From: Orobanche coerulescens
Lineage: Eukaryota; Streptophyta; Magnoliopsida; Lamiales; Orobanchaceae
Assembly: GCA_033398695.1 (NCBI GenBank)
Contig: CM065814.1
Location: 15,682,358-15,746,357, forward strand
Direction: 5' to 3'
DNA length: 64,000 nt
Both the position numbers and the translations under genes were made by a program. Shown piece after piece: positions 1 to 11,760 of this stretch (positions are counted from its first letter, which is position 1; each line of letters begins with the position of its first letter). The notes below the pieces were generated by a model. That model had not been told where the DNA came from, did not search any database, and was given only the letters and a program-made list of their open reading frames with translations.

Positions 1-170
1 TCTCGAGGTCATCATACGGAAATCAAACTTTTTCTTTCTTGAAGGATGTTTTGAAATAAAATTTACGTGACTTCCCAAAACATTCAAAACTTTAAAGTAT
101 CAAGTTGATAAAACTTCTTAGTGTAACCACACCAAAACGTTACTCCTGTAAAAAGGATTTATACAAGGAT

Positions 171-202
171 ACATATATATATATATACATACATACATAT
201 AC
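171..202. repeat. (TA)n(CATA)n microsatellite, array unit 0
   Basis: A short alternating TA tract runs into CATA repeats. The same site in each later unit has a different length, so it acts as a natural length marker of the units. Confidence 0.9.
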
Positions 203-489
203 ACCGGCACATTACAAAAAGCAAACAAACATGGAGTACGTATTCATGATTCACATTTAACTCCTCATCATAACATAAATATCACACAAGCAAGTGTAAC
301 ACGAGACACAACAATATAATGGGGAGACTTACATCCACAGACCGCACGAAGATGATGGCTGCACCTTGATACTAATCACTACCGACCTCCAGACGACGCA
401 TCGCGACACAACTCAGTCAAACAAAATCTAACAAAACAAGACTCGAAAACACACAACTCGACCCGACATTCTAGGTTTCCACAACCTAA

Positions 490-501
490 GCTTTGATACC
501 A
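490..501 (-). other. Primer-binding site (tRNA-iMet type), unit 0
   Basis: On the minus strand this reads TGGTATCAAAGC, one mismatch from the plant initiator-tRNA complement TGGTATCAGAGC. It lies 5 bp inside the LTR end at 507, the normal spacing. Confidence 0.85.
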
Positions 502-1239
502 TATTATGTAACACCCCCAAACCAATTGGGAATATTACAGCACTGCAAACACTCACCATGAGGATCTACCAGGCTAAACGCGGAAAACACAATGTATAGA
601 TACATGCCAACATGACTAATAACGAATCACTAGACCGATTTGGTCTTTTACCACGACATACACATCGAAGATACATAACTCTTTCTCATAACTCATACCC
701 ACGCAAGGGTTAGAATACATCAACATGCCCATAAAACGGGAGAATAACACAATGGAGAGACAAACAACAAAACTCTACCAAAATACTCAACGACTGCTCT
801 TCATGTGATTAGTGTCGTCGTTTTCCATCATCCTTCATATTGATCCTGTGGTTTGCTCCCCAGCAACCTGCAAGTACCTTGACACAATACAAACGTCCAC
901 CCCCCGAAAACTCCACTGTTTTGCTAGTGCAAGTATAAAATACGAATACAAGCCATACATATCATACTCCAAGAACATAATAATCATGAACATACTTCCC
1001 GAGGTAAATCACTTGATCAAAACAGTTCAATCGTGTAAGATAGGGATAAACCCAAAGTACCTCTACAAAACATTTATGATCTCGGGAATTTTGAAAACAT
1101 TTGGGATTTAAGAATCCTCAAGCCTTTCGAAACCATTTAGGCACACAGCTCAAAAGTCATTTTCTCCAAATACAATTAGAATAATAACACACGGAGTCCA
1201 CGACCCAATCATACCATTATGGTCACAAAGCTTAGGGCC

Positions 1240-1745
1240 ACGACCCATTCATACGTATCAACATATTCCCAGGGCTTATTCGCGTCCCGTGCTAACAAGC
1301 CACGGACCTCAGATGCTTCTGCAGAACATACCCGAGTGAATAACCTAATAGGGAACCATATCACATCACATGTCTCCGTGACAACTGTCACATAACCATA
1401 ATCATACATACGTTCATAGTTATCCTGGCACCGCACTAACAAGCTACGATCCTCGGAGCCTCCACGAGATATACCCGATTGGACTACCCCTGACACGTAC
1501 GATCACACAACCAAAATCAAAACCACAAGTTATCCCGGCATCGCACTAACAAGCTACGAACCTCGGAGTCCCCGCAAGACATGCCCGGATTGGATAACCT
1601 CACAAGTTATCTCGGCATCGGGCTAGCAAGCCCCGAACCTCGGAGTCCCCGCAAGACATACCCGTATTGGATAACCCTACGGCCATGACCGACCCGTACT
1701 AGCAAGGATAGATCCCAGAGATTCAACAATCTTACCCGGTGGCAC
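1240..1745 (-). repeat. Degenerate 75-bp tandem repeat inside LTR1
   Basis: Four to five units share a core in which CTAACAAGCTACGAACCTCGG is followed by CCCGCAAGACATRCCCG and GGATAACC. The best-preserved copies lie at about 1530-1600 and 1605-1675; those at 1240-1330, 1419-1490 and 1676-1745 are more diverged. The same block is present in LTR2-LTR5 and in both halves of LTR6. Confidence 0.75.
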
Positions 1746-2642
1746 ATCACTTACGTCAATCACATAGTAACAAGCAAAATACCAATACCAAACAATATGA
1801 AGCACCTCAGCCTCCTTACAAAGGAGTACCAAGTAATATCATACAACGCCAATAATCACCGAACAAGTACACGTATCAATACACAATCCTCGACAAGTGA
1901 TTATGGTCTACTATATTTACGAGTGTGATTATAACATCTTCCAACATACAATAAATATTCCGATTACACATTTATCCACGAGGCATACGAGTTATCTCGG
2001 AGAAGACCCCTTTTATCGAGAATATACCGATCCTTTTAAAGTTCATTAAAACATTCAAATTCCATATATAATCAATCACTAACTATCACGTCTACGAAAC
2101 ACGAAGTGTTTGGGCAAGACACTTGCCTCGATACCACGAGCAACCGAACAACGAACGGACACGGTCGGATAGCCCTCGAACTTCCAAAAACAACCAAGGA
2201 TCCGGCAACCTCACGAATACTATGAAAATAACACCAACATGAATCAATAACACTAATCAGAAACCGAAACGATCCCAAATACAACAAGGATCTAAATGTT
2301 CTCAAAGAAATCAAGAATCATCATCCGGGTGATAAAAATCGATAAACGGGTTACAAAATCCGAAGATCACGGCCCAGAAAATCAAGAATACACAACCGAT
2401 CGGATGAGGTCGGGTAAGAATCACAAAACCAAGGAAAACCCCCAAATTCAAGAAACTAGGGTTCTAAGAAGAGAATACCTTGATTTGAGCAAAGGAGATG
2501 ATTAGATGTTGTTGAACACCTACAAATCCACTCCAAGATGAAGCTTGATGACGAAGATCGCCCAAAACTTCCCTTAGAACTCGCTCCCGATGGAAAGGGA
2601 TGAAGAAGAGTGAGAAATGACGAAGTCAAGTCTGCCGTCCAA

Positions 2643-2650
2643 TATTTATA
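2643..2650 (-). promoter_or_regulatory. TATA box of array LTR1
   Basis: TATAAATA on the minus strand, directly downstream of the palindrome cluster. The same box lies at 8263-8270 (LTR2), 13897-13904 (LTR3), 19517-19524 (LTR4), 25097-25104 (LTR5) and 42811-42818 (LTR6). Function is inferred from position in U3. Confidence 0.7.
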
Positions 2651-2659
2651 CTGGACAGT

Positions 2660-3030
2660 TATTAGCGTGCGCTAAACACACTGCATTAGCGCGCGCTAAC
2701 GGGGTCAACGCTCCAAAACATTCCACCTATAACATAGTTGGCGTGCTATAGCTAATATGCATAGCGTGCGCTAACGAGTCACGAATCCAGTTCAGTGGCT
2801 CTTGGACTGGTCTGCACCTACCAGGTAGCGTGCACTAGAAAGAACAATTAACGTGCACTAGGCATACGATAGCGTGCGCTATCTAACAACCATAGCATGT
2901 GCTAATGAGACTCCAGTCCCAGTCTAGTAGCTCCTGGACTGCCAGTTAGCGTGCGCTACACACCCGATATCATGCGTTAATGATGGCACAGTAGTGCGCG
3001 TTACTACACAAGCGGTAGCGTGCGCTACAC
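2660..3030. promoter_or_regulatory. Cluster of TAGCGTGCGCTA palindromes in LTR1 U3
   Basis: About twelve exact or near copies of a 12-14 bp palindrome (TTAGCGTGCGCTAA, TTAGCGCGCGCTAA, ATAGCGTGCGCTAT, GTAGCGTGCACTA and similar) occur at roughly 2662, 2686, 2737, 2761, 2825, 2848, 2869, 2892, 2946, 2966, 2990 and 3014. They fill the region upstream of the TATA box and nowhere else in the LTR. This is the architecture of a repeated-site enhancer; the binding protein is unknown to me. Confidence 0.8.
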
Positions 3031-3194
3031 TAAAATGAGTCGCAAACTCATGCAAAGATGTGGAACGGAAATCAAACACATGTCAACTCATGACACAACC
3101 ATACGTGGCACAACATTCCAAAGACATGGACAACGCCAACCGATAATCCACAGAAAAACTCAACGAAACTGGAACGAATATCTCGGGTATTACA

Positions 3195-3212
3195 TTCTAC
3201 CCCTCTTAAAAG
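3195..3212 (-). other. Polypurine tract next to LTR1
   Basis: On the minus strand CTTTTAAGAGGGGTAGAA abuts the TGTAATACCC start of the LTR. This is the expected primer site for plus-strand DNA synthesis. The identical tract sits beside LTR2 (8810-8827), LTR3 (14449-14466), LTR4 (20069-20086) and LTR5 (25649-25666), and is absent beyond LTR6. Confidence 0.85.
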
Positions 3213-3982
3213 AAGTTTCGTCCCCAAAACTTAAAACACAAAACGATCCACGCAAAACAATCTCAAATTACACACGCTATTCGTTGCCAACGTCCTGCAA
3301 CGAATCACATGCAGCACGCAACTGCTACCATCCATATCGCTACGCCATAATGATAATGAAATGCAACGAACAAAATCAATATGGTTGACCAGTCCGAACA
3401 GTACATCAATCAAAATGCGAGCTCATCGCTGCACAAATACGAAATTCCACAGCCCAAGGGTTTGAAGATCGACAAAAATGCTAATTTCCCGAACTTAAGG
3501 AAATTACGAAGTAATCTAAATGCTCAAAAATCACATTACGAGATCAACAAAAACCGGACAACAACGATCGAACAATCATATTCGAATCACGACGAACAAC
3601 AAAAATTAAATAGCACCTCGAAGTTCACACCTCGACCCACGCCAATAGGTGGTCTGGTAAGAACGGAAAGATATGCATCTACATAAGATTCACAGGAATG
3701 GAGCCGAATTCGGAAAAAGTCACAACGACAAACGAATTTCTCCGAAACAGCACCACAACTCGTCCAACAATGAAAAGCGAAGAATAGAACGAGTTCAGAA
3801 AATATCAACGAGCACAAACGAGTCGACATGACTGGAAATACAGAAGTTCAACAATCCGATCCACTTCTAATGAAAGAAGTTTATCCCCGAAATTCGAAAC
3901 AACAAAGTAATAAATTAACATGACATACAACTGGTAGACTACACTCTCAGGGACTCCACAGAGTCAGCCCTGATATTAATGC

Positions 3983-5001
3983 TCAAATCTGTGCCTCGGA
4001 AGACTCGGCGTCTAACTCGCAAAACTGAACCCGGTGCCCCATGAGTCCGCACTTGTAACACGTTACTGGCGGTGAAGGGCAATGTGCACGAACATCCCCC
4101 AACACATTACAGTTGAAACACCTCCTGGCCTTACCGGGAGTCAAAGCTGATGATTTGGAACTCTCAGTCCCACGCATCGAGCGATGGAGCTTCACAGCAT
4201 AAAGACTACGATGCTGCAATCTAGAAACGCCAACTCCAGTACTATCCGTAAGGTCATCGGGAATCCTCCGTTTCTTCGAATCGTGCACACGCTCCGACGA
4301 TAACGAAGCTAGTTCGTAAGCCAAGGCTCGATCCTGATAATCCCTCAACGAAGTGCAAGTGAATCCCGCCATATACTGGCGAATATCCAGCTCCATCCGT
4401 CTGCCAAAATGAAGGATCTTCTCTTCTTCGGTCCTCACCTGATCTCGCACATAACTGAGTTAATTGTTATAGTCGATGATAGCCTGTGACACCGATATAT
4501 CTTGCGGTTCTGCCAAATAGAATTCACGGATTCTCTGTTCTCTAATTGGTTTCGGACAGAACTCAACTTCCATAAATACCGAGAACTCCGCCCACGTGAC
4601 ATCACGATCACGAGGTTTAACGACTCCCCACCAATTAGCGGCATCTTTGTCAAGAAGGTACTGAGCGATACCTTCCGCTCTTCGGGAGAATCGACAGCCT
4701 CGAATATCTTTCCCAACTGGAAAAGCCAACCGTCCCAGCCCAACGCATATTCAGCACCGGCGAATCGAGGAGGATTCATATGAACTACCTCTCAAAGCCA
4801 TTAATTTACACCGACGTTCCGAGTCGCGTCAGTGTTGCGTTGAATTGCCTGGGTCAACTGGGTCATCTGTGGTGTTACTTGTTGCAATATAGTAGCAACA
4901 CCAATACCAATATCATTCCCGGCAATATTCTCTCGATTCCGCATCTGATCGTCGTGGCCATCAGTACCACGGTTACGACCACGACCTCTTCCGCTTGGCA
5001 T
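3983..5001 (-). pseudogene. gag: Gag-like protein, array copy 1 (broken)
   Basis: The frame starts at ATG 4999-5001 with a Gly/Arg-rich N-terminus (MPSGRGRGRNRG). A Retrotrans_gag-type capsid region follows (motifs NPPRFAGAE, LGKIFEAVD, YLLDKDAANWWG) and then two zinc knuckles near the C-terminus. The second knuckle, CYKCGLMGHRVQFC, is canonical CCHC; the first, CFNCNVLGDVRAHC, has Asp where His belongs. Full length would be about 340 residues. Copy 1 is broken by a TAA at 4801-4803, a 4-bp deletion near 4667 (shared with copy 3) and a TAA at 4460-4462 found in all five copies. The product would be a nucleic-acid-binding capsid protein; no pol follows. Confidence 0.88.
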
Positions 5002-5772
5002 AATAACAAGCAACAACCTAATGCAATGTAAATCACATAATCACACATAGAATCCATTCACAAATGATCGACTGCAAAATTGGGCCTGGCGGCAAAATGC
5101 AGTCCCAAGACTTTTGCCCAGCTAGAAAGCGCGCTCCACAACAAAAGATGGCGTGCGTTAATGGTGCAAGTTTGGAAACACATACATACTCACCTTCCAA
5201 CGGTACCAGACCAGAGGATACCAATAAACAACATTGTACAAATCCAAACACCAACGGTTCACATAATTACAACATCACACAAATAACCATCGAAAGTTAA
5301 TTGACATTCAAAACTGAATTTCCACCTCTCGGTCAAGGAAACTATCTCAACGAGTGCATACCGAATGACTCAGCATTCACAACACCACTTAATCACAACT
5401 CGGAGCATTATAGTCGAGTGAAAACAACATCGTTACCACACACCTTTTAACGAAATGCATGGAACCGAAAAGTTAAAAACGAGAGTCACGTTTCAAGTAA
5501 GTTTTTGGTAGACCTCATTTGAGTTTTAAAAATCAAATTTTTGAAAACTTGCAATGCAAGATGCAAATAAAATATAAGTAGTTTGAGTTCTCAAAAGTTT
5601 ACGGTCTCGAGGTCATCATACGGAAATCAAACTTTTTCTTTCTTGAAGGATGTTTTGAAATAAAATTTACGTGACTTCCCAAAACATTCAAAACTTTAAA
5701 GTATCAAGTTGATAAACCTTCTTAGTGTAACCACACCAAAACGTTACTCCTGTAAAAACGATTTATACAAGG

Positions 5773-5774
<2 letters not shown>

Positions 5775-5807
<33 letters not shown>

Positions 5808-5822
5808 CATACATACATATAC
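5775..5822. repeat. (TA)n(CATA)n microsatellite, int1
   Basis: Same site as 171-202 but with a longer TA run and four CATA repeats. Confidence 0.9.
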
Positions 5823-6109
5823 ACCGGCACATTACAAAAAGCAAACAAACATGGAGTACGTATTCATGATTCACATTTAACTCCTCATCATAACATAAAT
5901 ATCACACAAGCAAGTGTAACACGAGACACAACAATATAATGGGGAGACTTACATCCACAGACCGCACGAAGATGATGGCTGCACCTTGATACTAATCACT
6001 ACCGACCTCCAGACGACGCATCGCGACACAACTCAGTCAAACAAAATCTAACAAAACAAGACTCGAAAACACACAACTCGACCCGACATTCTAGGTTTCC
6101 ACAACCTAA

Positions 6110-6121
6110 GCTTTGATACGA
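6110..6121 (-). other. Primer-binding site of int1, mutated
   Basis: On the minus strand it reads TCGTATCAAAGC instead of TGGTATCAAAGC: position 6120 is G where every other unit has C. The change falls at the 3'-CCA pairing end of the primer tRNA, where a mismatch should hurt priming most. Confidence 0.8.
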
Positions 6122-6126
6122 TATTA

Positions 6127-8809
6127 TGTAACACCCCCAAACCAATTGGGAATATTACAGCACTGCAAACACTCTCCATGAGGATCTACCAGGCTAAACG
6201 CGGAAAACACAACGTATAGATACATGCCAACATGACTAATAACGAATCACTAGACCGATTTGGTCTTTTACCACGACATACACATCGAACATACATAACT
6301 CTTTCTCATAACTCATACCCACGCAAGGGTTAGAATACATCAACATGCCCATAAAATGGGAGAATAACACAATGGAGAGACAAACAACAAAACTCTACCA
6401 AAATACTCAACGACTGCTCTTCATGTGATTAGTGTCGTCGTTTTCCACCATCCTTCATATTGATCCTGTGGTTTGCTCCCCAGCAACCTGCAAGTACCTT
6501 GACACAATACAGACGTCCACCCCCCGAAAACTCCACTGTTTTGCTAGTCCAAGTATAAAATACGAATACAAGCCATACATATCATACTCCAAGAACATAA
6601 TAATCATGAACATACTTCCCGAGGTAAATCACTTGATCAAAACAGTTCAATCGTGTAAGATAGGGATAAACCCAAAGTACCTCTACAAAACATTTATGAT
6701 CTCGGGAATTTTGAAAACATTTGGGATTTAAGAATCCTCAAGCCTTTCGAAACCATTTAGGCACACAGCTCAAAAGTCATTTTCTCCAAATACAATTAGA
6801 ATAATAACACACGGAGTCCACGACCCAATCATACCATTCTGGTCACAAAGCTCGGGGCCACGACCCATTCATACGTATCAATATATTCCCAGGGCTTATT
6901 CGCGTCCCGTGCTAACAAGCCACGCACCTCAGATGCTTCTGCAGAACATACCCGAGTGAATAACCTAATAGGGAACCATATCACATCACATGTCTCCGTG
7001 ACAACTGTCACATAACCATAATCATACATACGTTCATAGTTATCCTGGCACCGCACTAACAAGCTACGATCCTCGGAGCCTCCACGAGACATACCCGATT
7101 GGACTACCCCTGACACGTACGATCACACAACCAAAATCAAAACTACAAGTTATCCCGGCATCGCACTAACAAGCTACGAACCTCGGAGTCCCCGCAAGAC
7201 ATGCCCGGATTGGATAACCTCACAAGTTATCTCGGCATCGGGCTAACAAGCCCCGAACCTAGGAGTTCCCGCAAGACATACCCGTATTGGATAACCCTAC
7301 GGCCATGACCGACCCGTACTAGCAAGGATTGATCCCAGAGATTCAACAATCTTACCCGGTGGCACATCACTTACGTCAATCACATAGTAACAAGCAAAAT
7401 ACCAATACCAAACAATACTAAGCACCTCAACCTCCTTACAAAGGAGTACCAAGTAATATCACACAACGCCAATAATCACCGAACAAGTACACGTATCAAT
7501 ACACAATCCTCGACAAGTGATTATGGTCTACTATATTTACGAGTGTGATTATAACATCTTCCAACATACAATAAATATTCCGATTACACATTTATCCACG
7601 AGGCATACGAGTTATCTCGGAGAAGACCCCTTTTATCGAGAATATACCGATCCTTTTAAAGTTCATTAAAACATTCAAATTCCACATATAATCAATCACT
7701 AACTATCACGTCTACGAAACACGAAGTGTTTGGGCAAGACACTTGCCTCGATACCACGAGCAACCGAACAACGAACGGACACGATCGGATAGCCCTCGAA
7801 CTTCCAAAAACGACCAAGGATCCGGCAACCTCACGAATACTATGAAAATAACACCAACATGAATCAATAACACTAATCGGAAACCAAAACGATCCCAAAT
7901 ACAACAAGGATCTAACTGTTCTCAAAGAAATCAAGAATCATCATCCGGGTGATAAAAATCGATAAATGGGTTACAAAATCCGAAGATCACGGCCCAGAAA
8001 ATCAAGAATACACAACCGATCGGATGAGATCGGGTAAGAATCACAAAACCAAGGAAAACCCCCAAATTCAAGAAACTAGGGTTCTAAGAAGAGAATACCT
8101 TGATTTGAGCAAAGGAGATGATTAGATGTTGTTGAACACCTACAAATCCACTCCAAGATGAAGCTTGATGACGAAGATCGCCCAAAACTTCCCTTAGAAC
8201 TCGCTACCGATGGAAAGGGATGAAGAAGAGTGAGAAATGACGAAGTCAAGTCTGCCGTCCAATATTTATACTGGACAGTTATTAGCGTGTGCTAAACACA
8301 CTGCATTAGTGCGCGCTAACGGGGTCAACGCTCCAAGACATTCCACCTATAACATAGTTGGCGTGCTATAGCCAATATGCATAGCGTGCGCTAACGAGTC
8401 ACGAATCCAGAGTTTCGAGCTCGGTTCCCGCACCTACCAGGTAGCGTGCACTAGAAAGAACAATTAACGTGCACTAGGCATACGATAGCGTGCGCTATCT
8501 AACAACCATAGCATGTGCTAATGAGACTCAGTCCCGATCTAGTAGCTCTGGATCGCCAGTTAGCGTGCGCTACACACCCGATAGCATGCGCTAATGATGG
8601 CACAAAGAGTGCGCGTTACAAAACAAGCGGTAGCGTGCGCTACACTAAAATGAGTCGCAAACTCATGCAAAGATGTGGAACGGAAATCAAACACATGTCA
8701 ACTCATGACACAACCATACGTGGCACAACATTCCAAAGACATGGACAACGCCAACCGATAATCCACAGAAAAACTCAACGAAACTGGAACGAATATCTCG
8801 GGTATTACA
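6127..8809 (-). repeat. Array LTR2 (2683 bp)
   Basis: Same structure as LTR1. U3 differs from the other LTRs at about 8408-8430, 8525-8562 and 8603-8625 in ways centred on CAG/CTG trinucleotides; for example CTCTGGATCGCC stands where LTR1 has CTCCTGGACTGCC. Elsewhere it differs from LTR1 by only scattered substitutions. Confidence 0.92.
8280..8645. promoter_or_regulatory. Palindrome cluster in LTR2 U3
   Basis: Counterpart of 2660-3030 with the same series of TAGCGYGCGCTA sites. The spacer sequence between sites is altered compared with LTR1. Confidence 0.78.
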
Positions 8810-9596
8810 TTCTACCCCTCTTAAAAGAAGTTTCGTCCCCAAAACTTAAAACACAAAACGATCCACGCAAAACAATCTCAAATTACACACGCTATTTGTT
8901 GCCAACGTCCTGCAACGAATCACATGCAGCACGCAGCTGCTACCATCCATATCGCTACGCCATAATGATAATGAAACGCAACGAACAAAATCAATATGGT
9001 TGACCAGTCCGAACAGTACATCAATCAAAATGCGAGCTCATCGCTGCACAAATACGAAATTCCATAGCCCAAGGGTTTGAAGATCGACAAAAATGCTAAT
9101 TTCCCGAACTTAAGGAAATTACGAAGTAATCTAAATGCTCAAAAATCACATTACGAGATCAACAAAAACCGGACAACAACGATCGAACAATCATATTCGA
9201 ATCACGACGAAAAACAAAAATTAAATAGCACCTCGAAGTTCACACCTCGACTCACGCCAATAGGTGGTCTGGTAAGAACGGAAAGATATGCATCTACATA
9301 AGATTCACAGGAATGGAGCCGAATTCGGAAAAAGTCACAACGACAAACGAATTTCTCCGAAACAGCACCACAACTCGTCCAACAATGAAAAGCGAAAATA
9401 GAACGAGTTCAGAAAATATCAACGAGCACAAACAAGTCGACATGACTGGAAATACAGAAGTTCAAAAATCCGATCCACTTCTAATGAAAGAAGTTTATCC
9501 CCGAAATTCGAAACAACAAAGTAATAAATTAACATGACATACAACTGGTAGACTACACTCTCAGGGACTCCACAGAGTCAGCCCTGATATTAATGC

Positions 9597-10619
9597 TCAA
9601 ATCTGTGCCTCGGAAGACTCGGCGACTAACTCGCAAAACTGAACCCGGTGCCCCATGAGTCCGCACTTGTAACACGTTACTGGCGGTGAAGGGCAATGTG
9701 CACGAACATCCCCCAACACATTACAGTTGAAACACCTCCTGGCCTTACCGGGAGTCAAAGCTGATGATTTGGAACTCTCAGTCCCACGCATCGAGCAGTG
9801 GAGCTTCACAGTATAAAGACTACGATGCTGCAATCTAGAAACGCCAACTCCAGTACTATCCGTAAGGTCATCGGGCATCCTCCGTTTCTTCGAATCGTGC
9901 ACACGCTCCGACGATAACGAAGCTAGTTCGTAAGCCAAGGCTCGATCCTGATAATCCCTCAACGAAGTGTAAGTGAATCCCGCCAGATACTGGCGAATAT
10001 CCAGCTCCATCCGTCTGTCAAAATGAAGGATCTTCTCTTCTTCGGTCCTCACCTGATCTCGCACATAACTGAGTTAATTGTTATAGTCGATGATAGCCTG
10101 TGACACCGATATATCTTGCGGTTCTGCCAAATAGAATTCACGGATTCTCTGTTCTCTAATTGGTTTCGGACAGAACTCAGCTTCCATAAATACCGAGAAC
10201 TCCGCCCACGTGACATCACGATTACGAGGTTTAACGACTCCCCACCAATTAGCAGCATCTTTGTCAAGAAGGTACTGAGCGATGGGTACCTTCCGCTCTT
10301 CGGGAGAATCGACAGCCTCGAATATCTTTCCCAACTGGAAAAGCCAACCATCCCAGCCCAATGCATATTCAGCACCGGCGAATCGAGGAGGATTCATATG
10401 AACTACCTCTCGAAGCCATTAATTTACACCGACGTTCCGAGTCGCGTCAGTGTTGCGTTGAATTGCCTGGGTCAACTGGGTCATCTGTGGTGTTACTTGT
10501 TGCAATATAGTAGCAACACCAATACCAATATCATTCCCGGCAATATTCTCTCGATTCCGCATCTGATCGCCGTGGCCATCAGTACCACGGTTACGACCAC
10601 GACCTCTGCCGCTTGGCAT
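9597..10619 (-). pseudogene. gag: Gag-like protein, array copy 2
   Basis: Starts at ATG 10617-10619. Domain layout is as in copy 1, with both zinc knuckles present. This copy keeps the GGGT that copies 1 and 3 lost, so its frame is continuous and it is interrupted only by two in-frame TAA codons: 10419-10421 (shared with copies 1 and 3) and 10074-10076 (shared by all copies). It retains the 24-bp segment that copies 4 and 5 lack. Confidence 0.87.
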
Positions 10620-11388
10620 AATAACAAGCAACAACCTAATGCAATGTAAATCACATAATCACACATAGAATCCATTCACAAATGATCGATCGCAAAAATT
10701 GGGCACAGCGGCAAAATGCGCCCCAAGACTTCGCCTACTAGAAAGCGCGCTCCACAACAAAAGATGGCGTGCGTTAATGGTGCAAGTTTGGAAACACATA
10801 CATACTCACCTTCCAACGGTACCAGACCAGAGGATACCAATAAACAACATTGTACAAATCCAAACACCAACGGTTCACATAATTACAACATCACACAAAT
10901 AACCATCGAAAGTTAATTGACATTCAAAACTGAATTTCCACCTCTCGGTCAAGGAAACTATCTCAACGAGTGGATACCGAATGACTCAGCATTCACAACA
11001 CCACTTAATCACAACTTGGAGCATTATAGTCGAGTGAAAACAACATCGTTACCACACACCTTTTAACGAAATGCATGGAACCGAAAAGTTAAAAACAAGA
11101 GTCACGTTTCAAGTAAGTTTTTGGTAGACCTCATTTGAGTTTTAAAAATCAAATTTTTGAAAACTTGCAATGCAAGATGAAAATAAAATATAAGTAGTTT
11201 GAGTTCTCAAAAGTTTACGGTCTCGAGGTCATCATACGGAAATCAAACTTTTTCTTTCTTGAAGGATGTTTTGAAATAAAATTTACGTGACTTCCCAAAA
11301 CATTCAAAACTTTAAAGTATCAAGTTGATAAACCTTCTTAGTGTAACCACACCAAAACGTTACTCCTGTAAAAACGATTTATACAAGG

Positions 11389-11390
<2 letters not shown>

Positions 11391-11445
<55 letters not shown>

Positions 11446-11456
11446 CATACATATAC
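11391..11456. repeat. (TA)n(CATA)n microsatellite, int2
   Basis: Among the longest alleles of this site: more than 40 bp of TA followed by CATA repeats. Confidence 0.9.
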
Positions 11457-11743
11457 ACCGGCACATTACAAAAAGCAAACAAACATGGAGTACGTATTCA
11501 TGATTCACATTTAACTCCTCATCATAACATAAATATCACACAAGCAAGTGTAACACGAGACACAACAATATAATGGGGAGACTTACATCCACAGACCGCA
11601 CGAAGATGATGGTTGCACCTTGATACTAATCACTACCGACCTCCAGACGACGCATCGCGACACAACTCAGTCAAACAAAATCTAACAAAACAAGACTCGA
11701 AAACACACAACTCGACCCGACATTCTAGGTTTCCACAACCTAA

Positions 11744-11755
11744 GCTTTGATACCA
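11744..11755 (-). other. Primer-binding site of int2
   Basis: Minus-strand TGGTATCAAAGC, five bases from LTR3 at 11761. One mismatch to the initiator-tRNA complement. Confidence 0.85.
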
Positions 11756-11760
11756 TATTA

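Larger units (their letters stand above)
1..506 (-). mobile_element. Partial internal region (int0), 5' untranslated part of an array unit
   Basis: This is the PBS-proximal end of a unit whose gag lies beyond the left edge. It aligns with 5605-6126, 11221-11760 and the equivalent stretches of the other units. It holds a TA microsatellite near 171-202 and the PBS at 490-501. I see no coding region. Confidence 0.85.
507..3194 (-). repeat. Array LTR1 (2688 bp)
   Basis: In element sense the LTR begins TGTAATACCCG at 3194 and ends GGGGTGTTACA at 507, a TG...CA LTR. It is flanked by a polypurine tract on one side (3195-3212) and a PBS on the other (490-501). U3 carries the palindrome cluster (2660-3030) and a TATA box (2643-2650), so transcription should start near 2615-2620 and run leftward. 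R/U5 is long and contains a degenerate 75-bp tandem repeat (about 1240-1745). A 99-codon plus-strand reading frame at 812-1111 persists in all copies but runs against the element and has no recognisable domain. Confidence 0.92.
3195..6126 (-). mobile_element. Array internal region int1
   Basis: In element order: PBS (6110-6121), about 1.1 kb of 5' untranslated DNA with a TA microsatellite, gag (5001-3983), about 0.77 kb of 3' untranslated DNA and the polypurine tract. There is no room for and no trace of protease, RT, RNase H or integrase, so the element must have depended on proteins from another element to move. Confidence 0.9.
8810..11760 (-). mobile_element. Array internal region int2
   Basis: Same order as int1. 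A stretch at about 10687-10740, just upstream of gag, differs from all other units at CAG/CTG positions. The PBS (11744-11755) reads TGGTATCAAAGC. Confidence 0.9.

Noticed and set aside
812..1111. A 99-codon plus-strand frame repeated in all six LTRs (812, 6432, 12066, 17686, 23269, 28883)
   Set aside because: It persists because the LTR copies are almost identical. It is antisense to the element, lacks any recognisable domain, and recent duplication leaves no evidence of selection.
2660..3030. CRISPR-like spacing of short repeats
   Set aside because: Repeats are 12-14 bp, imperfect, unevenly spaced and inside an LTR promoter of a plant element.
1209..3413. Other recurrent 60-122 codon frames in the LTRs and untranslated regions of each array unit
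   Set aside because: They overlap LTR promoter, palindrome and 3' untranslated sequence on both strands and show no domain or codon signal.
5709..5939. Frames with Tyr-Ile repeats at the TA microsatellites
   Set aside because: They are translations of alternating TA DNA whose length differs in every unit.
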